From: Brevibacillus composti
GTDB taxonomy: Bacteria > Bacillota > Bacilli > Brevibacillales > Brevibacillaceae
Assembly (NCBI RefSeq): GCF_016406105.1
Contig: NZ_CP066308.1
Coordinates: forward strand, 3,211,501-3,275,500
Reading direction: 5' to 3'
DNA length: 64,000 nt
The notes under the pieces: generated by a model
Told to the model about the DNA's origin: nothing
Database searches by the model: none
What the model saw: the letters and a program-made list of their open reading frames with translations, nothing else
Made by a program: the position numbers and the translations under genes
Shown: positions 51,940 to 61,199 of the stretch, piece after piece
Layout: the number at the start of each line of letters is the position of its first letter
Position numbering within the stretch: the first letter of the stretch is position 1

Positions 51940-51998
51940 GCCGCGTTAAGTGACAACGTCAGCGTCGAGGAAGAGCGCGCTGTGAAGGAGCTGGCGCT

Positions 51999-52812
51999 CT
52001 GATCGAGACGACCCAGCCCAGCTCGGGAATCGTCGTATAGGTGGTAAATTCCGAACGTTTGAAAACGGGCGAGTAGTAGGTGCCTGCTCCAAACAGTTCA
52101 GCATAGGCCACCCGGTACACCGGATCGTCGCTGAGATCGCGCATGCTGTTGCGGATCACTTCGTCCGGGTGGTAGACCGCCCGGCCCGTGTCGTCCAGCA
52201 CGGCGGTATAGGTGTCTTTGCTGTAATCGTACTTGGTGACCAGCATCTCCACCCTGGCTCAAATCCAAGGCCCCCAGTACGTACCCGTCAAAATCGCGGT
52301 TCTGGTCAAAGATCGGCACGGCGATGGTAATCAGCGGCCGAAACGTCCCGCTCTTCCAAGAAAAACAGAGGAAATCACAGTTTTTTGCTGCGTCGATACT
52401 TTCTTGTAGTAATCGCGGTCGCTGAAATCAAGCCCGATCAGCGACTGGCCGATGTCATTGGTCTCCGGGTAAAAAGCAATCGTGTGCCCCTCTTTATTGG
52501 CGACATAGAGATTGACGAAGCCATTCCAATTCTCCCGGACGGCCCGCAAAATTTGCACGAGATTTTTCGTATCCCGGTTGTTCGTCGAGCTGAGCGAAGC
52601 AGCCAGCGTCTCTACGGTGTTTTGATGCTGAAACACATACGTCTGGATCGCATCCGCCAACTGGCCCACCCGAAGTTCCTGTGATTTTCCGTATCTCTCA
52701 TCACGCTGACCAGCTGCATCACCTGGATGACGCCCATGACCAGAATCGGGACCAGGGCAATCACAGCAAAGGCAAAGGTAAGATGGTAGCGCAAACGTAG
52801 TTGATTTTTCAT
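51999..52812 (-). pseudogene. dCache-domain membrane sensor, frameshifted and truncated
   Basis: The N-terminus (MKNQLRLRYHLTFAFAVIAL) is a signal-anchor at 52812. The reading then shifts frame near 52680, 52330 and 52255. Segments in turn read ETLAASLSSTNNRDTKNLVQ, then FYPETNDIGQSLIGLDFSDR, then AVPIFDQNRDFDGYVLGALD, then YTTIPELGWVVSI. This is the extracellular dCache_1 domain of a chemoreceptor, histidine kinase or diguanylate cyclase. The cytoplasmic output domain is absent. Three frameshifts and truncation make it clearly non-functional. Confidence 0.8.
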
Positions 52813-52939
52813 TGTTGTCCTACCATATGAAAGACGTATCCATTTTTACTATCATTATAGCAAATCTGTCTAGACTAATTTTTCCCAAATATAGGCTGCT
52901 GGCGGGAATTGAATCGTTTCGGAAAGGAGGAAAGTTTCG

Positions 52940-53779
52940 GTGCCAAATGTATATGCTGTCAGGAGAACGGACGAAAGAATGGAGGGTTTTTGCTTGATAC
53001 CTTCTTCCAAATGGAGTCTCCATCGCTTTTTTGCAAAGCATCCGGTCATTCGGAAGTACCTGCCTCCTACCGCCTTGTACCAGGAATCGCTGCTGGACGC
53101 CTACCTGCGCCAGTACGACACCGTCTATATCAAGCCATGCTCGACGCATATGGGAAAAGGGATTATGAAGGTGTGGAAGCAAGAAGGCGGGTATGCACTC
53201 GTCAAAGAGCGGGGGCAAACAGTCTTCGCCCCCTCGCTGGAAGCGTTAAAGGAGCGGATTGGGCAAAGCGCTGGGGAGAGCAAGCACATCATCCAAAAGG
53301 GCATCCCCCTCTCGGAAGTGAACGGAAGGCCGTATGACATCCGGGTCATGATGATGCGAAACGGCGCAGGTAAATGGCAGTACGCCGGCATGCTGGCCAA
53401 GGTGGCAGGAGCGGACAGCGTCATCACCAATGTGGCTCGCGGCGGCGGCTACGTCACCACAGTTCGCCACGCGCTGCAGCAATCCCGGGCAGTCCCGCCG
53501 GAGAATGTCAAAAAGCTCATCCGGGAGCTGATCGATCTGAGCTATCAAGTCTGCACCCACTTCAATAAATACAAGCACTCGTCCCAGATCGGGATCGACT
53601 GGGCTGTCGACAAGCAGGGAAATCTGGCCCTGATCGAAGTCAATTTCGACTTCCCTTCGCACGGCCTTTTTGCCAAGCTGTCCGACAAGACCTACTATCG
53701 GACCATCAAGCGTCTCCGGTCCCAATATCTCGCGCTGCGCGCTCGCCGCAGACGCAAGAAACCGGCCTCCTCCCGGTAG
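52940..53779 (+). CDS. YheC/YheD-type ATP-grasp protein (spore coat associated)
   Basis: The 279-residue protein has the YheC/YheD ATP-grasp fold: YIKPCSTHMGKGIMKV (P-loop-like, about 64-79), RPYDIRVMMMRNGAGKWQ (about 129-146), and IGIDWAVDKQGNLALIEVNF with the metal-binding Glu/Asn. In B. subtilis YheC and YheD associate with the spore coat. Start is GTG at 52940 with AAAGGAGG nine bases upstream; the Lys/Arg-rich tail ends at a hairpin shared with mscL. Substrate unknown. Confidence 0.88.
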   Translation: MPNVYAVRRTDERMEGFCLIPSSKWSLHRFFAKHPVIRKYLPPTALYQESLLDAYLRQYDTVYIKPCSTHMGKGIMKVWKQEGGYALVKERGQTVFAPSLEALKERIGQSAGESKHIIQKGIPLSEVNGRPYDIRVMMMRNGAGKWQYAGMLAKVAGADSVITNVARGGGYVTTVRHALQQSRAVPPENVKKLIRELIDLSYQVCTHFNKYKHSSQIGIDWAVDKQGNLALIEVNFDFPSHGLFAKLSDKTYYRTIKRLRSQYLALRARRRRKKPASSR

Positions 53780-53796
53780 TGGAAAAGGCCGGTTTC
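53758..53796. terminator. Palindrome between the YheC/D and mscL genes
   Basis: GAAACCGGCCT (53758-53768) pairs with AGGCCGGTTTC (53786-53796). The 5' arm overlaps the last codons of the YheC/D gene. T runs are short on both sides, so it may be a weak bidirectional terminator. Confidence 0.6.
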
Positions 53797-53799
53797 ATA

Positions 53800-54255
53800 T
53801 CACATCTTGGCGGCAGCCACCTGATCTTCGCTCAATAGCGACGTGCATGCGGGGCAGCGGGTTGCCTTCAGCGGAATGGACGATACGCAGTGCGGACATT
53901 CTTTGGTCGTCTTCTTGGGCACTTCTTTTTTCCGGAAGCGATTCATCTGTTTGACGACAAAGAAGATGGCGAAAGCCACGATCAGAAAATCGATGATCGA
54001 ATTGATAAAGAGGCCGTAATTGATCGTAACCGCTCCCGCTTCTTTTGCCTCCGCCAGCGTAGCGTAGTCCTTGTCCCCCAAGTTGATGAACAGATTGGAA
54101 AAGTCCACCTTTCCGAGCAGCAGGCCGACGGACGGCATGATAATATCATTGACCATCGAAGTCACGATTTTGCCGAACGCCGCGCCAATGACCACCCCGA
54201 CAGCCAAATCGATGACATTTCCTTTTAAGGCAAACTCTTTAAACTCTTTGAGCAT
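53800..54255 (-). CDS. mscL: Large-conductance mechanosensitive channel with C-terminal zinc ribbon
   Basis: The 151-residue protein forms an osmotic safety valve. The N-terminal amphipathic helix and TM1 ([20 protein letters not shown], then [15 protein letters not shown]) and TM2 ([20 protein letters not shown]) are standard MscL. After the [10 protein letters not shown] linker the tail carries CPHC and CPAC pairs, a small zinc-ribbon, in place of the usual short helix. ATG at 54255 is well placed after a GGAGAGGG site. Confidence 0.93.
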   Translation of the reverse strand: MLKEFKEFALKGNVIDLAVGVVIGAAFGKIVTSMVNDIIMPSVGLLLGKVDFSNLFINLGDKDYATLAEAKEAGAVTINYGLFINSIIDFLIVAFAIFFVVKQMNRFRKKEVPKKTTKECPHCVSSIPLKATRCPACTSLLSEDQVAAAKM

Positions 54256-54303
54256 CGTTTCTCCCTCTCCTTCATGACAAGATCCGCAGAGATTTCCGCT
54301 GCC

Positions 54304-55230
54304 TTAGAAAACGCGCTGGAGAAAATGCGCCAGAAATTTGGCGTGATCCACCTCGAGACAGACGTCGGCATTGGGGGGAAATTCCGGCTGGCTGCGGCGA
54401 TCCGCAATGGTGCGGGCATCGGACAGTCCCCCCGAGGTGTCTACCGCAATATACATCGGAGAGGTACGGACAAACGAAGGATCGATCGCGACCCCCACGG
54501 CGAGCGGATCGTGCAGGCCGCAGCCCCGTACATTGCCCACTTTGGCGTAAGCGTCCATGTAAAACTGGCACATCTCCGCAAAGCTGCGGCTCACATCCGT
54601 CCCCAGCTCGCGCCAAGTCTCCAGATGCTCCCGGGTAAGCAGCGTCTGCATCGTCACATCCAGTCCCACGACCGTGATCGGGATTCCCGACCGGAAGACG
54701 AGATCGGCGGCTTCCGGGTCCGCGCAAATATTGGCCTCGGCCACAGGCGTCCGATTGCCGGGGACCGTGACCGCCCCTCCCATTATGATGACTCGCTTAA
54801 CCAGCTTGGTCATCTCCGGTTCGGCCATGATCGCCGTCGCCAGGTTGGTCAGGCTGCCTACCGTGATGATCGTCACTTCCCCGGGATGCAATCTGGCTTG
54901 CTCAATCATGTAGACAGATGCCTTTTCTCTTCGCGCAGCCGTGCGAGGCGGGGGCAATTGGATGTTGCCCAGCCCATTTTCTCCGTGAAACAGCTTGGCC
55001 TTCTCCTTCAGCTCGCGAAACAGCGGGCGGCTCGCTCCCGGGAAGACCGGAATCTGGCTGGCCCCCAAAAGCTCGAGAATTTGCAGCGTATTTCTGGTCG
55101 CTTCCTCGACCGTGATATTGCCGAACGTCGTCGTCACGCCCAATATCTCCAGCTCCGGGGAATGGACAGCATAGGAGAGGGCCAGAGCGTCATCGATGCC
55201 GGTATCTACATCTATCAATACTTTTTTCAT
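54304..55230 (-). CDS. Nucleoside hydrolase (IUNH family)
   Basis: The 308-residue enzyme hydrolyses nucleosides to base and ribose. The calcium/ribose motif DVDTGIDDALAL (about 7-18) is intact. LHDPLAVGVAIDP (about 241-253), with the conserved His-Asp, and ITVGSLTNLATAIMAEP are also present. Specificity (pyrimidine versus broad) cannot be set from sequence. Its ATG overlaps the stop of the degenerate paralog by 4 bases, so both are in one transcript. Confidence 0.93.
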   Translation of the reverse strand: MKKVLIDVDTGIDDALALSYAVHSPELEILGVTTTFGNITVEEATRNTLQILELLGASQIPVFPGASRPLFRELKEKAKLFHGENGLGNIQLPPPRTAARREKASVYMIEQARLHPGEVTIITVGSLTNLATAIMAEPEMTKLVKRVIIMGGAVTVPGNRTPVAEANICADPEAADLVFRSGIPITVVGLDVTMQTLLTREHLETWRELGTDVSRSFAEMCQFYMDAYAKVGNVRGCGLHDPLAVGVAIDPSFVRTSPMYIAVDTSGGLSDARTIADRRSQPEFPPNADVCLEVDHAKFLAHFLQRVF

Positions 55231-56042
55231 CTCGCATCCTCCCTGTCAGCGTCGGCCGCACGCCGCAAGATTTGCTCCACATCTGCCTCGAGGCAGACCT
55301 CCGCATCATGTCCGACCCGCGGAATGGCTCGTCTATCGGCCAGCAGGGCGCCGCGGGAGAGCTGACTCTGGCACTCTACCGATAGCTTCAGCCGTTCTCT
55401 TTGGACGAGCTCGGGATGCAGGGCGGCCATGACGGCAATACTCGCCTCCAGACGATCCAACTGCTCCGGAGCCAAACTGCCGGTCCGGGTCGCGTCCAGG
55501 GGGACGATCAGCAGCGGAAGATTTGCCGCCAGCACGTAAGCGGCCGCTTCCGGGTCGGCGTAGACATTGGCTTCCGCGACCATCGTCACATCGCCCGGGA
55601 CACAGATGGCCCCTCCGTGAAAGACCACGCCGGCAAGCTTGCCAGGCAGTTCGGGATCGATCGCCAACGCCTTGGCCAAATCGCTCAAAGCACCGAGCAC
55701 CACCACCACCAGTTCGCCCCGATGCCGGCTCGCCTGCGAGACGATCAGCTCCGCTGCTGTAAGGGGCAGAGCGACAGCCCCGTCTGTCCGCACGCCCGCT
55801 CCCACATGGCCGCTGCACTGGACAGGCGACAGCTGTGCAGCCTCGCATACGGCCAGCGGCACCTCTTGCAGAGCGGCGGCCTGCAGCAGTACTTCCGTCT
55901 GCCGAACATCCTCCGCCAGATGGGACGGTGCAAACGCAACGCCCGCCAGCTTCACGCCGGGGGATTGCAGGGCAAGACGCACGGACAGCAGCCGCTTCGA
56001 ATCCACTCCGATCAAGAGCAAGGTTTTGCCAGATTTTGTCAT
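55227..56042 (-). CDS. Degenerate nucleoside hydrolase paralog
   Basis: The 271-residue frame aligns by eye with the nucleoside hydrolase downstream (for example VVVLGALSDLAKALAIDPEL and GGAICVPGDVTMVAEANVYADPEAAAYV). The N-terminal DxDxxxDD metal motif is replaced by IGVDSKRLLSVRLAL, and the segment after it is shortened. The C-terminal His-Asp motif is also missing. It cannot bind calcium in the usual way, so it is either a non-catalytic partner or a decaying gene. The frame is uninterrupted. ATG at 56042; a GAGG site lies upstream. Confidence 0.75.
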   Translation of the reverse strand: MTKSGKTLLLIGVDSKRLLSVRLALQSPGVKLAGVAFAPSHLAEDVRQTEVLLQAAALQEVPLAVCEAAQLSPVQCSGHVGAGVRTDGAVALPLTAAELIVSQASRHRGELVVVVLGALSDLAKALAIDPELPGKLAGVVFHGGAICVPGDVTMVAEANVYADPEAAAYVLAANLPLLIVPLDATRTGSLAPEQLDRLEASIAVMAALHPELVQRERLKLSVECQSQLSRGALLADRRAIPRVGHDAEVCLEADVEQILRRAADADREDAR

Positions 56043-56234
56043 CTCTTCACCTCATTTTCTCATGGCACTAATCCTAATCGAATCGGGAAAAGCAGTCAAT
56101 TCCGTTCATGTGCGGGAGCTTGCAACTTCCTATGTATTCTTTTACACTATTTTGAAGAGAAGAAGTCTGCATGCAACTTCAGACCTATCATACGCATGCT
56201 AACATGAAGGGGGAGGGCTTCCGCCTTCATTTAC

Positions 56235-56618
56235 ATGACAAAAGAGAACAAGCACGGCATGTATTCCGATAGCAGCAGCCCACAGCAAGAATTGCTGGCT
56301 GACTTACAGCGCCAGGTGGTCGACACGCTGATCCGCCACAAGAAAAAGCCTTATTTGCCTGTTTGGGGGGAGCTTTTCTGCACACTGAGAGAGATGATGA
56401 AAATCGGCACGAAAACCAAGCAGGACATCCTGATCTATCCGATCTGGCCTGCCGGCTCTCTCTATTTCAAGCATCAGAGCGGCTTGTTTCTAATCCATAT
56501 TCCCGATCCCGGCCTGACGATTTCTCTATCGACAGACCAGCTGATCGAGTCATTGATTGAGGGACGCTTTATGCCAGCGGCCCCATCGCCAGAAAAAGCC
56601 TCCCTCGTTTCGGAGTAG
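56235..56618 (+). CDS. Unknown 127-residue protein
   Basis: The soluble protein starts MTKENKHGMYSDSSSPQQEL. Its core (LPVWGELFCTLREMMKIGTK, then ILIYPIWPAGSLYFKHQSGL) looks like a compact alpha/beta domain. No family is recognised. The ATG at 56235 has only a distant AAGGGGGAGGG, so the true start is uncertain; ATG 56259 is another choice. It is followed by a good terminator, which supports it as a transcribed gene. Confidence 0.6.
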   Translation: MTKENKHGMYSDSSSPQQELLADLQRQVVDTLIRHKKKPYLPVWGELFCTLREMMKIGTKTKQDILIYPIWPAGSLYFKHQSGLFLIHIPDPGLTISLSTDQLIESLIEGRFMPAAPSPEKASLVSE

Positions 56619-56643
56619 ATGCGAAACGGCGGGAGGCTTTTCT
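56595..56643 (+). terminator. Terminator after the unknown 127-residue protein gene
   Basis: AAAGCCTCCC (56595-56604) pairs with GGGAGGCTTT (56631-56640), with an inner CGTTTCG/CGAAACG stem, then TTCT. The gene's stop codon lies in the loop region. Confidence 0.8.
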
Positions 56644-56699
56644 GTGCCCGGAATGCTTCAGCTCTCATCGCTTCAAGAGAAGCTGCACCGCCGAAGGCA

Positions 56700-56726
56700 C
56701 AAAAAAAAGCCCGGCTTTCGCCGGGA
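56700..56726 (-). terminator. Minus-strand terminator below a 24-codon frame
   Basis: CCCGG and CCGGG arms around a CGAAAG-type tetraloop are followed on the minus strand by eight T. It lies about 20 bases after the stop of the small frame at 56746. Confidence 0.85.
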
Positions 56727-56745
56727 AATAGAGGGTTAGTACGTA

Positions 56746-56820
56746 TTATTCACGTGAATAATCTCTCTCTATCATAGTTTGTTCTCTACGCAGAAACCAG
56801 CTGTATTTATAGGTAATCAT
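56746..56820 (-). CDS. Possible 24-residue small protein
   Basis: ATG at 56820, preceded by GGAG at a spacing of nine, opens a frame reading MITYKYSWFLRREQTMIERD and four more residues to TAA. A strong terminator follows about 20 bases later. Directly upstream is another terminator-like hairpin whose T run touches the ribosome binding site. The stop lies in a perfect 18-bp palindrome (56745-56762). No family recognised; evidence is architecture only. Confidence 0.4.
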   Translation of the reverse strand: MITYKYSWFLRREQTMIERDYSRE

Positions 56821-56837
56821 ACCTAGAATCTCCAATG

Positions 56838-56909
56838 AAAAAATAGAGCGGCTCTCCTGCACAGTTTCGAGCCGCTGCTGCAAAGTTACGAACTCCCCAA
56901 GTTCGCTTA
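56838..56909 (-). ncRNA. Candidate small RNA or leader with two hairpins
   Basis: On the minus strand a TACAAT -10 (56916-56921) is followed by a CGAACT/AGTTCG hairpin (56889-56905). Next comes a perfect 8-bp stem AGCGGCTC/GAGCCGCT (56847-56876), followed by TATTTTTTC. This gives a roughly 70-base transcript with an intrinsic terminator. It could stand alone or act as an attenuator for the 24-codon frame just downstream. The -35 is poor. Confidence 0.4.
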
Positions 56910-57025
56910 CTACAGATTGTACTATGTAATTGGCTTATCGAAAAGTGTCGTCTTTTGGATTCGCATGAAAAAATGGAAATTTCATTGAAAGTTAGGAGAA
57001 AAAGACCGGGAGATTCGCCCCTTTT

Positions 57026-58773
57026 TTAGAGGCGCGGACGCGTACGGTTCGTCGGCGCAGCCTGCATCGGATCGTCCGGCCAGTAATGTTTCGGATAGCG
57101 CCCCTTTAAATCTTTTTTCACCTCAAAGTACGTCGTCTTCCAAAAACTGGACAAGTCCCGTGTCACTTGCACCGGCCTCTGGGCGGGTGACAGCAGATGC
57201 AGCGTCAGCGGAACGCGCCCCCTCCAGATGCGCGGCGTATCGGTCAACCCGAACATCTCCTGCAGCCTCACCGCCAATACGGGTGCCGCCGGATCCGTGT
57301 AGTCGATCGGTATGCGCGAGCCGCTCGGCACTTCGATGTGAGAGGGCGCCTCTTTCTCCAGCTCCCTGCGCTGTTCCCAGGAAACCAGGCCGAGCAAAAT
57401 CTCAGAGAGTGCCAGCCGCTGCAGGTCCGCCACGCTTTTCATGCCGCCGATATGAGGTCCCAGCCAGTCGGAGAGCGATCCCCGCAAGCTGTCATCGGAG
57501 ACATCCGGCCAATGCGAGGGGTCCTGCAGGTGCAGAAACTGCAAACGCCGCTGCAACTGTCTCGCCTGCTTGCTCCACGGCAGCAGTTCCAAGCCCTCGG
57601 CGGCAATGCCGGAGAGAAGCGCCTGTACGGTCTCCTCTGTATCGAGGTCGGTTATGCTGGACTCCCGCAGGATGAGAGCGCCCAGCTTTTTGCGCAGACG
57701 GGCGCGCACGCTCTTTTGCCCGGAGTCCCAATAGACGACCCGCTCTTCTTCGATCTGATCTGCAAAGGCACGCTCCACCTCATCCAGCTCGAGCGGAGCG
57801 GCCAGATAAATTTTGCTCTCGCTCCCCTGGTCATCCAGCTCAGCCGCCGCCAGATAGGGGGCGCCGGAGATGGCCTGCGCGCTTGGGAGAACCGCACCTC
57901 TGCCATTGCTCAGGAAATAGCGGCCACTCTCCCGGCGCTGGGCGATCCGGTCGGGAAAGGCAAGGGCGATCAAGAGTCCGCACGAAGCGATCTCGCCCTG
58001 ATTCGCTGCCAGGCCGTAGGCTCGACTCGCACCCGCCCGCTCTGGCTGGCGAGCCCGTCTATCCCCAACTCTTTCAGGCGGGTTTCCACTCTGCGGATTT
58101 CGCCTGCGCCTGGCAGGAAGGTCAGGATATCCCCGGATTCCTCGCGAAGCGCATGCGAAATGGCGTTCACCACTTTTTGTTCCAGGGACTCTTCCGTGCG
58201 CCGTTTGAGATAGTGAGTCTGGATGGGATAGGCGCGTCCCTCGCTCCTGACGATGGGGGCTCCGCCGAGCAGTGCCGCGACAGGCTCCGCCTCCAGCGTC
58301 GCCGACATGACCAGGAGGCGCAGATCCTCCCGCAATAGCTCGCGGGATTGCAGGCAGAAGGCCAAACCCATATCCGCCTGCAGACTGCGCTCGTGAAATT
58401 CATCGAAGATCACCATGCCGACGCCATCCAGGGCGGGGTCCGACTGCAGCATCCGGGTCAAAACCCCTTCGGTAATCACTTCGATCCGCGTGGACGGCCC
58501 TACCCGCGTATCCATTCTGACCCGGTAGCCGACCGTCTCCCCCACCTGTTCTCCCAGCGAGGCGGCCATGTAGCGCGCGGCCATTCTGGCGGCCAATCGG
58601 CGCGGCTCCAGCATCAGGATCCGGCGTCCCTCCATCCAGGGCTGATCCAGACAGGCAAGCGGCACGCGCGTCGTCTTGCCCGCACCGGGCGCCGCGATCA
58701 GCACGGCGCTGGCGTGGGTGTGAAGTCGTTCCAGCAATTCAGGCATGACGTGATCGATCGGCAATGTCTTCAT
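57026..58773 (-). pseudogene. hrpB: ATP-dependent helicase HrpB, central part deleted
   Basis: The N-terminal part (58773 to about 58056) carries Walker A (AAPGAGKTTRVPL), DEFH (FDEFHERS) and motif III (MSATLEAEPV). Near 58056 the frame jumps to the HrpB C-terminal region, recognisable as NQGEIASCGLLIALAFPDRI and continuing to 57026 with the HrpB_C domain (PIDYTDPAAPVLAVRLQEMF). Helicase motifs IV-VI and about 250 residues are missing, and the two parts are in different frames. Full-length HrpB has about 830 residues. It starts 4 bases inside the helD stop (ATGA). Confidence 0.88.
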
Positions 58774-61124
58774 CCCTGCACATCCTCATACAATTCCGCC
58801 TGGAGCGCTGCCACAAACGGAGTCATTTCGCCGCGGTAGTAAAGATGCAGCTCATGCATCGCCCGGGTGCACGCGGTGTAGAACAGCTTTCGCTCCTGTT
58901 CCCGGCCGTACTGTTCGCGCGAAGCATCGTACAGGATGACGCCGTCGAATTCGACGCCCTTGGCCAGGTAGGCGGGAATGACGTGCACGCCCTCTTCAAA
59001 GGAAACCGTCTCCGTGTCGATCAAGCGGAGGGCGACTGTCTGCCTCAGAGCCTCATAGGCTTCCCGGCTTTCCTCTGCTGTTTTGCAAATCACGGCGATG
59101 GTCCGATGGCCCTCGGACTGAAGCTCTCCGATTCTTTCGGAAATCCGCGCGATCAGATCGGCCCTATCGCGGGCCCGGGTCACGGTCGGTTTCTTGCCGT
59201 CGCGGTTAAAGGGCTCGATCTCGTCGCCGCCCGGAATCATTCCGCTCGTAAAGAGAACGATCGGTCTGGTCGAGCGATAGCTGCGCGTCAGGATAATTTT
59301 CTCGGTCTCTTCTTCTCCGTATAGGGCGGCCAGCTCTGCAAAATCATCCCCGCCGGTCGCATGGGCATAGATGGCTTGATTCAAATCGCCCAGCACAGTC
59401 AGACGGGCATGCGGAAACAGCCGTTTGAGAAAAGCAAATTGAAACGGCGAGTAATCCTGAGCCTCGTCGATAAAGACATGGCGGATCGCCGTATGAGTCT
59501 GAAAGCCCTCCACGCGTTCGCGGAGATAGAGAAAGGGAGTGGCATCCTCCCAGCGCAGTTCCATGCGACTGAGGCTCTCCAAGGTTTGCCTGCAAATCTC
59601 CGCCCACTCCGCCGGCAGCTCCTCGGATCCCATATAGCCGCGGACCCTCTCCGGGTCTTCAAAAAGCTGTCTGTACAACGCCGTGTGATCGACAAAAGCA
59701 TGCCGCTTTACCCGCTTGCGCAGCGGCGCAAAATGCTCCTGAACGACCCGCAGCGCCAGCATTTCCCGCTCCCGGTCGAAATCGTTGAATGTCTCCCCGG
59801 TGAATTGCTTTTTGCTTCGCAGTTGTTGATAGACCCGCTGGTAGTCGTCGCGGTCCAATAATTCGATGGCTTCATCCACCCACGGGCGAGAGATTTCTTT
59901 TTTCGCCAGCTGTTTCAGTTCTCCCAGCAGCCATTCGGCCAGCAGCCTGATGCGGTTCGGTATGCGCAGAGAGGCATCCATCTCGTAAAAGCGTTGCGCT
60001 ATCGCCTGCGCCGAGATCAGGGTCCTGCCGCGAAACTTCAGATCGCGAAAACACATGCCATGCTCGCGAAGGGATTCGAGGTAAGCGTCAATCACCCGCA
60101 GCCATGCTGTGCTTGCCTTGTAGCGGATTCCCGCCGCCCGCGCCTCATAGCCCGGCTCCTTCGCCGCGGTGTAGATATACTCCATCTGGGCAAACCGATC
60201 TTCTACCTGGAAACGATCACCCAGGCGGTGTTGCACGTATTCCTGATAGGTTGTCTGCTGCATGTTTTCTTCGCCCAGCTCGGGAAGAACCGTGGAGATA
60301 TAACTGTTGAACATGGGATTGGGCGAAAACAGCACGATCTGTTCGGACTGGAGTGTTCCCCGATAGCGGTAGAGCAGGTAGGCCACCCGTTGCAGCGCCG
60401 CCGAAGTTTTGCCGCTGCCGGCTGCTCCCTGCACGATTAGAAGCCGCTTCCTTACATCGCGGATGATCCGGTTCTGCTCCTTCTGGATGGTGGCCACGAT
60501 GCTCTTCATCTGACCGTCCGCCTGCTTCCCGAGCACCTGCTGCAGCAGCTCGTCACCGATCGTCACTCCGGTGTCAAACAGGGAGAGCAGCTCTCCGTCC
60601 CGAATGATGAATTGCCGCTTCAGTTCCATCGTCCCCTGAATCGTGCCGCTTGGCGTCTCGTAAGCGGCAGGTCCGGGCGAATAGTCATAGTAGAGGCTGG
60701 AGACAGGTGCGCGCCAGTCGTAGACGAGGAATTCCTCCTCTTTTTCGTCCAGAAAGGAGCCGATCCCGAGATAAATCTGTTCAGCCTCCCCCTCCCCTTC
60801 CGCGCGAAAGTCAATCCGTCCAAAATACGGTGATTTTTGCAGGCGCTTCAAGGTTTTCAGCTGGTTATGGGCATGCCTGTGCACCCGCTCCCGCTCCGAA
60901 AGCACCTCCGCCTGCTGCTTGATGCTGGCATAGGTCTCGGCCGCTTCGATGTCATCGTCGAAGTTCACCGTGACATCGTCCCAGAAATTTCGGCGGATCT
61001 GCACGATGTCGGCTTGTATGTCGCTGACATGCTGCTGCAGGTATGAGACTCTGCGGGCAATTTCGCCGACAACTCGCTCCACTCGCTCCTGTTCCGCTCG
61101 CCTGTCTTGGTCTTCGAGACTCAA
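58770..61124 (-). CDS. helD: RNA polymerase recycling motor HelD (UvrD-like superfamily 1 ATPase)
   Basis: The 784-residue protein has an N-terminal coiled-coil arm (about 10-100: ERVERVVGEIARRVSYLQQH onward). Walker A is GAAGSGKTSAA (about 233), Walker B is FIDEAQDYSP (about 560) and motif III is VLGDLNQAIY. The C-terminal half has ILTRSYRSTRPIV and AKGVEFDGVILYDASREQYG, with KLFYTACTRAMHELHLY at the end. Bacillus HelD dislodges stalled RNA polymerase from DNA. Start is TTG at 61124 after GAAAGGAGAGG. It precedes the hrpB remnant. Confidence 0.93.
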   Translation of the reverse strand: MSLEDQDRRAEQERVERVVGEIARRVSYLQQHVSDIQADIVQIRRNFWDDVTVNFDDDIEAAETYASIKQQAEVLSERERVHRHAHNQLKTLKRLQKSPYFGRIDFRAEGEGEAEQIYLGIGSFLDEKEEEFLVYDWRAPVSSLYYDYSPGPAAYETPSGTIQGTMELKRQFIIRDGELLSLFDTGVTIGDELLQQVLGKQADGQMKSIVATIQKEQNRIIRDVRKRLLIVQGAAGSGKTSAALQRVAYLLYRYRGTLQSEQIVLFSPNPMFNSYISTVLPELGEENMQQTTYQEYVQHRLGDRFQVEDRFAQMEYIYTAAKEPGYEARAAGIRYKASTAWLRVIDAYLESLREHGMCFRDLKFRGRTLISAQAIAQRFYEMDASLRIPNRIRLLAEWLLGELKQLAKKEISRPWVDEAIELLDRDDYQRVYQQLRSKKQFTGETFNDFDREREMLALRVVQEHFAPLRKRVKRHAFVDHTALYRQLFEDPERVRGYMGSEELPAEWAEICRQTLESLSRMELRWEDATPFLYLRERVEGFQTHTAIRHVFIDEAQDYSPFQFAFLKRLFPHARLTVLGDLNQAIYAHATGGDDFAELAALYGEEETEKIILTRSYRSTRPIVLFTSGMIPGGDEIEPFNRDGKKPTVTRARDRADLIARISERIGELQSEGHRTIAVICKTAEESREAYEALRQTVALRLIDTETVSFEEGVHVIPAYLAKGVEFDGVILYDASREQYGREQERKLFYTACTRAMHELHLYYRGEMTPFVAALQAELYEDVQG

Positions 61125-61170
61125 ATGATCCCTCTCCTTTCACCCTGCTTTTTTCTTGTTCATAAGGGGT

Positions 61171-61199
61171 TTGACAAAATAATCATTCTGTGATAAGAT
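61171..61199 (+). promoter_or_regulatory. Orphan plus-strand promoter
   Basis: TTGACA (61171-61176) and TAAGAT (61194-61199) are 17 bases apart on the plus strand. No convincing plus-strand gene follows; the next plus signal is a terminator at about 61313-61349. It lies back-to-back with the helD upstream region. Confidence 0.55.
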
